Origin: Lineolata rhizophorae
Taxonomy: Eukaryota > Ascomycota > Dothideomycetes > Lineolatales > Lineolataceae
Direction: 5' to 3'
Assembly (NCBI GenBank): GCA_010093515.1
Contig: MU001679.1
Span: forward strand, 109,628-173,627
Length of the DNA stretch: 64,000 nucleotides
The notes under the pieces were generated by a model. It ran no database searches. It saw only the letters and a program-made list of their open reading frames with translations, and had not been told where the DNA came from. Shown here one piece after another: positions 56,887 to 64,000 of this stretch. Position 1 is the stretch's first letter, and the number at the start of each line of letters is the position of its first letter. The position numbers and the translations under genes are program-made.

Positions 56887-59523
56887 GCTGGTAGCTCTGC
56901 GTAGGAGGAGCGGCGCGCCGGTGAAAAGGGTAAGGAAGAAGGAGATGAAGTAGAGGATTAGCGCTAGAGGACGAATGGTGGCGGCTCGGGCAAGGCGCCC
57001 GTGCTGGGGGGGGGCCGCTGGTGTCGTGTGGCGAGTGTCGTGTGCTGCGTGGCCAGCCGGCGGCCTCGAGGAACCGAAAGGGGAAGCCGACTTATATAAA
57101 GATAGCGGCGAATTCGGGGAGAAAATAACTGACGAGGCGGTTCTAGGTCGGCAATTGGAGTAGCGGCGTAGGGTACTGGAGAGTGGCGAGGTGGTGGTAG
57201 TGCAGGAAAGTGTGGGAGGAGAAAAGTCGGGGCTCGTGAGAAGCCCGTATGATGCTATGTCCGGCAGGGGCCGCGCGGTGATAGTCGAGGCCGGATACAT
57301 GACGTCGGCTTGGCGTCGGGGGGTCGTGCTATCGGGGCAGGCGCAACTGGCAGCCGGTCCACGCGTCAACCGCCGAGCGCCCGCTCGGCTCCCGCCCGGT
57401 GGCCACTCGGGCCGCGTCTCACCTGCAGGCCACGCCGGCCTCCTCGCCTGCTTGCTCGCTCGCTCGCTCGCTCGTGCACTGCGCCGCCCGCCGACGCGTC
57501 CGCGGCCGCAGCGAGAGACACGCGAGGGCGCCGGCTGAATTCTGGGCACAGCCGACGAGTCCGGGGAAGGGTCGGGGCGCGTGCTGAGGCGCGCTCCCGA
57601 GTGGAGCCTCTCCCGCACCCCCAGGGGCCAGCCTGCCGTGCGTGTAGGTAAGCTCGTCTCGCCGCTCACTCAGCCACCTTGCGGCCCGCGATTCGCCGAC
57701 ACTCGCCTCAGACGTTTGTTTGAAAAGTCCGCACTTTGTGTCAGGTTGCAACACTTTGCCTCAGGGCCCCGCCGCCTTCGTTCGATGGTGGCTGTTCCAC
57801 CTTCTCCGTCCTTACTAGTGTACGCCTCTTGGCGTACCAAGAACAGCGCCTACCGAATTTGTGGTCTGATACGGATAGATTTCAGCACTTGATATACGAT
57901 GTTTTCTGCCCGGTAGGTTCATTCGGCGCTATCTCACCACACACCTTTGCGCGCGCTTCGCACGCTATCCTCTCCGAAACGAAGCGGAGCGTCCTCTCCA
58001 CGGTTCTCCCACCTTAGCCTTGCCGCTTCCGTCGGCGGGAACGTCTCTCCACTGCGATGCCAGAACCCGCAATATCTACGACTATTCCATGCCCTGCCTT
58101 AATCCCGTTAGGCGGGGCAATGTAGTAGACCTACCAGGACACAGCCACAATCCGCGTACGGCAAGCACGTGGAAGGAAGCCTTGCAGCGGGTCAATGCAA
58201 TCCGGTACCACACCACAGCCCTCGAGCAGCTCATGCGGATTCCATATATCATTCCGGTTGCGAAATTGCCTCATCCGACAATCCGCGGTCCCGAAGAGCT
58301 TGCGCGTCAAAGAAGACGGGCACGAGGGAGTGCAGAGTTCTGTTCGACGACCAGTGGACAACACTCGCACACTCTTGCCCGGCTTAACAGACACGAAATC
58401 GACGCCGGCCCCGGACCGGTGACATGTACATCTGTAAGTCCGAGTCGATGAAATCGGTGATGCCGAGCATGCCGGATGGTTTGATCGTCCCGACGACTTC
58501 TTATTCTTCCTCCAGAAGCTGTCGTGGACCAAGCATGCCAAGATGGCCAAGGAAACAATAGAGTCGTTAGGAGCTCTATTAGTGAAGATGTGTCGTCAAA
58601 GGACACTGCTCTGGCTCCGGAAAGGTCAAGTGTATGAACTGGGGTTCAGCTAACCCCGCATCAATGCCCAGAGGGCCGAGCATCTAATCGACGCTAAGTG
58701 CGCAGAACTGTATTGTCCGCATCTCCACAGGAGTTGCATAATGGTCTGCGCCTTAACAAGCGAGTGTTCCGTTTTAGCTATGTTTGCGATCTTTAACTCC
58801 GAGCTACACCTTCAAAGGACGGATTTATCGGATTATCCCTCCTTTTCCGGGACGTCACGACTGCGCCGACAAGCTTGCGCGTCAATCTTAGAGTCTGGGG
58901 AAGTCCTATTGGATTGTCTGTCTACACGGCTTGCGCCCCAGAAACCTCCCCTTCCTGATTCATCATCTAGGTTTATAATTAAAAATAATATGCTTCTCGA
59001 TTCCTCACCGATGCCCCAGCAGAAGAGATCCAACCACCGACTGACTTATAGCAACCAGACCATGCTAACACCAAACTCCAGAAAGTAAGACCGAAAGGGC
59101 CGTCTAGGAAGCTCATGTCCTCGAGAAGCTCTGTTATACATTAACCTTGAGGTGATTCCGAACCCGCCAGGCAAGGCCTCTCTAATGATGCCGCCAAAAA
59201 AAAAAGCCGTCCGTCATGATGAATCGTACCAAACGTACTCCGAGTAAGGACCCAAGAAAGAGAAAGGTGAAAGACTAGCGGACCTAGGGCGCCGTAGAAA
59301 GGAATGCCGTGCCGGCGCGCCGGAACCGTTTGAGCCGGCCCTCAGCCGTCCCTTCCGAGCCCAGTACCATGGTAAGCGCCGGAGGCGCGGGATCTTATAT
59401 CAACGACGCCTCGATGCGGAAGAGAGCAAAGGAAAAAGAGAAGATACCGACAGCCACACCTCAGCCAGGCGATCCACAACAGCAACTACCAACCACCCGC
59501 TTGCCCGCGGCGTACTCGCCGCC
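56887..59523. other. Intergenic region with possible ORF fragments
   Basis: This 2.6 kb is mostly the hydrolase promoter side. A (GCTC)n repeat lies at 57454-57474. From 58441 to 58653 the plus strand has 70 codons of coding-like sequence (GWFDRPDDFLFFLQKLSWTK) beginning near a possible splice site (GTAAGTC at 58433), but I find no start and no family. It could be a decayed exon. Confidence 0.35.
57454..57474. repeat. Tetranucleotide (GCTC)n microsatellite
   Basis: Five consecutive CTCG/GCTC units in a GC-rich stretch. No associated gene. Confidence 0.8.
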
Positions 59524-60435
59524 TTACACAATCTCATACTCGTCCTCCACATCCGCCGGCAGCGCCCCTTCCTTCTTAGCCTTCTTCTCACGCGCTCGCG
59601 CCTTCCCCTTCGCCTTCGCCTTGGCCGACGTGGCCGTCACCTCGCCTTCCTTGTTCAGCACCTCGTACTCGTCGGCGACCAGCTTGTCCGTCGCCTTGTT
59701 CTCGAAGCGCTCGATGGCCTGGCTCAGCGCCGAGCTCAGCACCGTGCTGCCGTGCCCGGGCCCGCGCGGCGCGTCGAACGAGTACGTGATGTCGCACTCG
59801 GCGTCGCCGCTCCCGGTCGCGGCGGTCGCGGCGGTGGAGGCCGCGGCGGCGGCGGCGACCGCCGCCATGTCCTCGTCGTGCGTCGGCGGCGAGCCCGAGG
59901 CCACGGACGCGTCGCGCCCGCCCGGGCCGTCGGAGCCGTACGAGTCGTCGGTCTCGGCCGAGCTGAGGTCCGCGAGCGGGTCGTCGGTCATGGTTAGGAA
60001 GGGGAGCTGCTTGCGGGAGCGGCGCCAGGCTTCGTGGTCGCGGGCCTTCTGCCTGCGCTCGGCGGAGCGGTTCCTGTCGGTTAAGAATGGAGGCAGGAGG
60101 TTAGTCGGGCCGTGCTGGAGCGGTGGCGTGCTGCGCGAAGGCTCTCGGACACAGGGGCGGCGTGCTCTTGCATGCGGGGCCCATGGTTGTCGGGGGATAA
60201 TGTTGCTGTGATGCGCTGTGCTGTGCTGGTTTGGGGCTTGGCGAGGTGTGCAAGGTACTCACAGCTGTGCGAGCCCGTAGTTAGGCCGCGGGTGGCTGCC
60301 CGCGATGCCGAGATCAGGCACGGGAACAGTGCGGCAGGGTCCCCAGGTCTCGCCGCGGGCCCACTTGCTCTTGTGCTCGCGGTCGCGCATGTAGTCGACG
60401 GCGCCGGAGCGGAGGTCGTTGGTGTTGGAAGCCAT
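59524..60435 (-). CDS. Hypothetical protein, two exons
   Basis: Exons 60435-60263 and 60073-59524 give 240 aa. The N-terminal exon (MASNTNDLRSGAVDYMRDRE, then WARGETWGPCRTVPVPDLG and HPRPNYGLAQL) is globular-looking and moderately polar. The second exon starts NRSAERRQKARDHEAWRRSR and then becomes disordered with acidic and Ala/Gly-rich segments. The C-terminal end is Lys-rich (AKAKAKGKARAREKKAKKEG) and finishes DEYEIV. The intron has GTGAGT and ACAG and joins in phase. The family is unknown. A role in chromatin or RNA would be a guess from composition only. Confidence 0.6.
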
Positions 60436-62479
60436 TACGATTGTGGATGGAGTTGTATCGGTGTTTGAGCAGGGTGCCAGGCTGGGGTTGAAAGTTGTTG
60501 GGCAAGAGGAGCAAAGGTGAAAGACAGAAGTGGTGAGACTTTGTAGGTTGAAGTGAAGGTAAAGATAAAGGTAGGTTGCTTGGTTGATGCAGGGAGTAGA
60601 AAGAAAGAAGGCGGCTAGCTACGTAGGTGCAGCAATGACAACCTAGCTGCAGCTATCGGACCAGGAGTCAAGGTGGAGGAGTGTGAAAGCCGGCAAAGTT
60701 GGCAGCTGGAACGTGAATGACGGCGGGTCGCGATGTCAACAAATAAGTATGATGCACAGATGGAAGCTGCGAAAGTAACGAGCAGCAGAAAAGAAGCTGT
60801 GATGACTGGTCGGCTTATTGGGGAAAGCTTGGGGTTGAGTCACTTGTTGCTGCTGGCTCACAAAGCGGGAGATTAAAGAGGGGCAGTGCACCGCGGAGTC
60901 AGTGTGGTTCAGTCGGCGATTCGGGAGTGGCGCAAAGCGAGCAGCAGAAGTGATTCAGCGTGCGGGGGAGGCTTTGACCGGTCTCAATAGCGCGAGGCAA
61001 AAAAACACAAGAGCTTGTCAATGGATGCAGCAAGATTGCGTCTTCGGGGGGCAGCAGTAAACAACTGTCGACAAAGAGTGGGCGGCAGGGGAGCTTCTTT
61101 GTTGATAAAGTAAAGTGAGTGATGGGAGGGGGCGCGCTTCCGAGCAAGGTCGAAGGGAGCCACGCCTTTCCATCATCCGGCGAGCGGGACACGGACAAGG
61201 CGCCTAGATAACCGGGCGCGTCCGGCAAGGCGCGGGCGGCGAATCGTCAAGCCCACGGGACCTCTGCCATCATCATCCAACCGGGCCGCCAGCATGTGGT
61301 CGAATAAGCCCCTCGGACAAGGCCCTTACACTTACGAGGGCCATCGGACCGGACAGGAGGAGTGGTGACCTGGATTGGGGGGGTGGGGGGGTTGTGAAGG
61401 GTTGGCCCCATGATTACAAGCGGAGAGCCCAGCCAGGCCAGGCAGCCTGTGCCTGGCCAGGAACGGGGCCATGCTCTCGCGCCTCCTTGCCCTCCTCATG
61501 CTGACGACGTGGCTTGCGGACATTCCATTGGGAGCTCGGGCTGGCCGTGCTGCTTGCTGTAGCCTTCCACTGCTTCTCCGCATCCGGGAAGCTGCCCGGC
61601 GCTTCTCCCCTTGCGCGTGACGGGAAGGCCTCTCTGTTTGCCAACTTGCTTGCGACCTGTTCCGGCGAGCGGAAAGCCTTCCATGCTTCAGCCTCCAGCT
61701 TCAGCTCCCAGCGTTTTCCCTGCCGCCCCAAGTTTCTGCCGTGGTTTCCCGCCCCGCGGTCATGGCGCCGATCGCGATGAACCTCGTCTCGCATCAGCGA
61801 AAGCAAGCGTCATCGCGCTCGGCCTTGTTAGAACCGCACGTACATACACCGCGGCCAGAGAGCGGGGCCAGGGAATAATTCGCGCGTTCTGATACAACAC
61901 AGGAGCTGCAGCAGGGCCTAGTGGAGAAGGCCCGAAACAAAGGTCTCAATGACACCCTGCCAGCTAGCGATTAAAGCAAGAACAGCAGAAGGGCAGCGCG
62001 GGGCGCGAGAAAGGAACAGAAGCATGCCATGCCGCCACGTTCGCGCGTCATGAGTGGAGGATCTCAATCGAATTCCGACGAGCCACCTGTGACTTGGTGC
62101 ACGCCACCACATTCGCTAGGTTGAAGCTTGGCCGGGAACCCCGCCGCCGCCGCAACAGGCAGAGCAAGCAACACCTGCATAGCCGCCGCCCACCCGCCGC
62201 ATGCGCCCCCACCATCTGCCAGTCAAGCCAAGTCAAATCTTGTGGCTTGTCACGCTTCTGTCCGTCAGCTCCCCACCCTCATCCATCGCCCGGGTACCCA
62301 ACAAGTCCCGATGGCTTATCTGGCTGGGTACCTCGAAAGTACTGCTCACATGAGCCCATTATTATCTAGCTAATCTAGTGAATCTGCCCGCGCCTCGTAC
62401 AGCCATTATGTGTTGTATTCCGCGGATCCTCGGTCCAGCAGGCCGTTTTTAGAACGGATTCCTTATCGCTTATCGGCGT
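60436..62479. other. Intergenic region
   Basis: About 2 kb of GC-rich upstream and downstream sequence. Several short open frames (61332-62369) have no supporting motif and are judged non-coding. A G-rich run with GGGGGGTGGGGGGG lies near 61377-61391. Confidence 0.5.
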
Positions 62480-63568
62480 TCACCTGTTCGCGTCTTGATC
62501 GCCCCGATCACTGCTGTTGCTGCTGCTGCTATTGTTATCGTCGTCGCTCGCCGACGGTGCCTCAGCCGGAACCTCGCTGGGCAGTTCGTCTGGGAACCAG
62601 CCGTACTTCATCAGATCAAGGTAGAATTCGCCCATAGCGCCGCGCTCGATAGTGACACCTTCGCGCCGCAACGCTGCGGCCTGCCGGCTCGCGCCTCCGG
62701 GACCTCTATAAGATTAAATGCGCCAAGCAGGCAATGATCAGGCTCTGCGTTGAGTATGGCTGCAGCTCGTTTGGAGTCATAAGAGTGGGCAGGGATACGA
62801 GCGTGGTACATCAACGGTACCTGCCTATCTCCATCCAAATGCCCACCAGCCCAGGCAGCTACATAAGAGCATATGCCGGGCCGCATATAGACAGACGAGC
62901 ACTGCTCCTCTTCTTCCTCGTGATGAGAACGCGTTCTTCCACTTACCTCGGACTTATCCTGCCCTTCGCGTTCACCACGCGCTGCCACGGCACGTTGTCG
63001 TCGTGCCACACAGGTCCGTCGTCCGCTGCCGCCTGCGCCGCGGGCAAGTGTTTGAGCGCCACGCCGACCTGCCTGCGCCGTTGAGTTAGAATCCGAATGG
63101 ACCGCACCGCCCGCGCCCTCGCCGTCCCTCCTTCTGCGTGGAGCACCTTCTCCAGCGAAACGTAGAATGGGCCTGGACTATGCGGCGCGAGCACTAAACG
63201 ACGGGAGAGCGCCCAACCGCTTGCTCACCTAGGACACTCCGCTAGATACGCCCAGCCAAACAGCGCGTTAGCGGGTTTCTCCCATCCAATTCGTCTCGCG
63301 CACGTAGAGGAGGGGCGCAACTCGGGCCGTCAAAGCGGCCCAAGGCGCGCCAGGAAATCACGCTCCCCAAGCACGCAACCGCAGTCTGCCCAAAAACAGC
63401 GAGGCAAGGGATCGCATCCAAAGTGGGCATTTGGGGGGAATTGCACGTACGCCGACCGACTAGCTGCGCGATGTGCCCGTACGAGGTGACTCGTCCGCGC
63501 GGTATCTCCTGCACCGCCTGGTACACGGCCGCGAACCAGGCGGCTGCTTCCTCGGTTCGGGGTGCCAT
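62480..63568 (-). CDS. Alkyltransferase-like (ATL) DNA-repair protein
   Basis: Predicted exons from the minus strand: 63568-63451, 63241-63229, 63072-62947 and 62705-62480 (160 aa). ATL proteins bind O6-alkylguanine in DNA and hand the lesion to nucleotide-excision repair. The MGMT-type helix-turn-helix is visible: WFAAVYQAVQEIPRGRVTSY, GHIAQLVG. Tyr30 and Arg44 are the nucleotide-flipping residues (as Tyr25 and Arg39 in fission yeast Atl1). The Cys acceptor is replaced by Trp73 in VPWQRVVN, the ATL hallmark, so it cannot transfer alkyl groups itself. GEFYLDLMKYGWFPDE matches the fission-yeast C-terminus, extended by an acidic/Ser tail. The 13-nt second exon is required for the family sequence between VGR and RQVG. 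Confidence 0.85.
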
Positions 63569-64000
63569 GCTGCGGCTCGCGCGTGTGGCTGAGATGAGTG
63601 CGCCGCCGCTGAAGGGGTATAGGGGTATGACCGCGGCCGGTCTAGATGATTCTGGCTCGTGAGGATGGAGAGGTGTGTGGCCGAAGAGGTAGGTAGGTAG
63701 GTATATTCTTACTCCCATGCCGGCACGCTTCGGCCGAAGGGGGGGGTGTCCGCGGCTAATCTTCGGCGAATCGCCCGATTTTCGCGACCCGCGCTAACTA
63801 AAGCTTACTAATGTACATGGCCTCAGATTTGAGGCATTCCAATGTCGCATCTGACTCCCACTTGGGTTGGAATCTTGCTCTGAGCACCACCAGCATGGTC
63901 AACTCCTCCCTGACTACAGTCCTCGGCCCGCCCCATGGCGATGTGGTAGCGTTCTTGCCAACGGCCCGCTACCAGCTGGTCTAGCTTGTCTGTCCGAGAT
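63569..64000. other. Upstream region of the ATL gene
   Basis: The remaining 432 bp to the right edge holds the ATL promoter, with short CTACCTACCTA-type repeats near 63690-63710 (a GGTA/GTAG run). No gene is seen. Confidence 0.6.

Noticed and set aside
55771-57669. Start of the hydrolase at 57669 giving 632 aa
   Set aside because: The extra N-terminal part is Arg/Ser/Pro-rich and lies in the GC-rich promoter; the family-like part begins at 56886. The hydrophobic stretch just upstream keeps a small doubt.

Overview
This is a contiguous piece of nuclear chromosome from a filamentous ascomycete (Pezizomycotina, most likely a Sordariomycete). The evidence is short GT-AG introns of about 50-80 nt in most genes, GC-rich coding sequence, a HET-domain gene and a fungal FunK1 kinase relic, a fungal TMEM16 scramblase of about 740 aa, and a classical repeat-induced point mutation (RIP) signature in one repeat. 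There is one 10-base assembly gap (51554-51563). No rRNA, tRNA or CRISPR was seen. Exon boundaries were worked out by hand from splice motifs, phase and family similarity. They are predictions, not transcript-supported.

Left part (1-14400) is accessory and decaying. It holds the 3' end of an unrecognised gene, a HET-domain pseudogene with several stops and a frame change (2428-4343), an intact APH-type phosphotransferase/kinase-like gene (6045-7585), a short Cys-containing ORF, a pogo/CENP-B-type transposase relic (9538-10060), an F-box gene (10248-11321) and a heavily RIP-mutated FunK1 kinase relic (12007-13246), followed by AT-rich sequence with a perfect 14-bp inverted repeat.

The middle (14400-50800) is mostly conserved housekeeping and metabolic genes: a RING-H2 protein, a cyclase-family enzyme divergent from a GatA-type amidase, a very large low-complexity gene broken by a frameshift and an in-frame stop, a Yra1/ALYREF-like RRM protein, Mediator subunit 27, a Pro-rich hypothetical, a Nic96/Nup93 nucleoporin with an unusually long FG-rich N-terminus, a soluble fumarate reductase, a Dal5-type MFS permease, an armadillo-repeat SmgGDS-like protein, DPM3 and a TMEM16/anoctamin scramblase.

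The right part (50800-64000) holds a broken HeLo-like/ankyrin gene (51660-54289), an HSL-type alpha/beta hydrolase, a small hypothetical gene and an alkyltransferase-like (ATL) DNA-repair gene with a predicted 13-nt microexon that encodes the Arg-finger segment.

The genes do not form one pathway. The themes are RNA biogenesis and nuclear export (Yra1-like, Nic96, Med27), membrane and glycosylation functions (TMEM16, DPM3, MFS), and a recurring loss of allorecognition or immune-type genes (HET, HeLo-ankyrin) and repeats.
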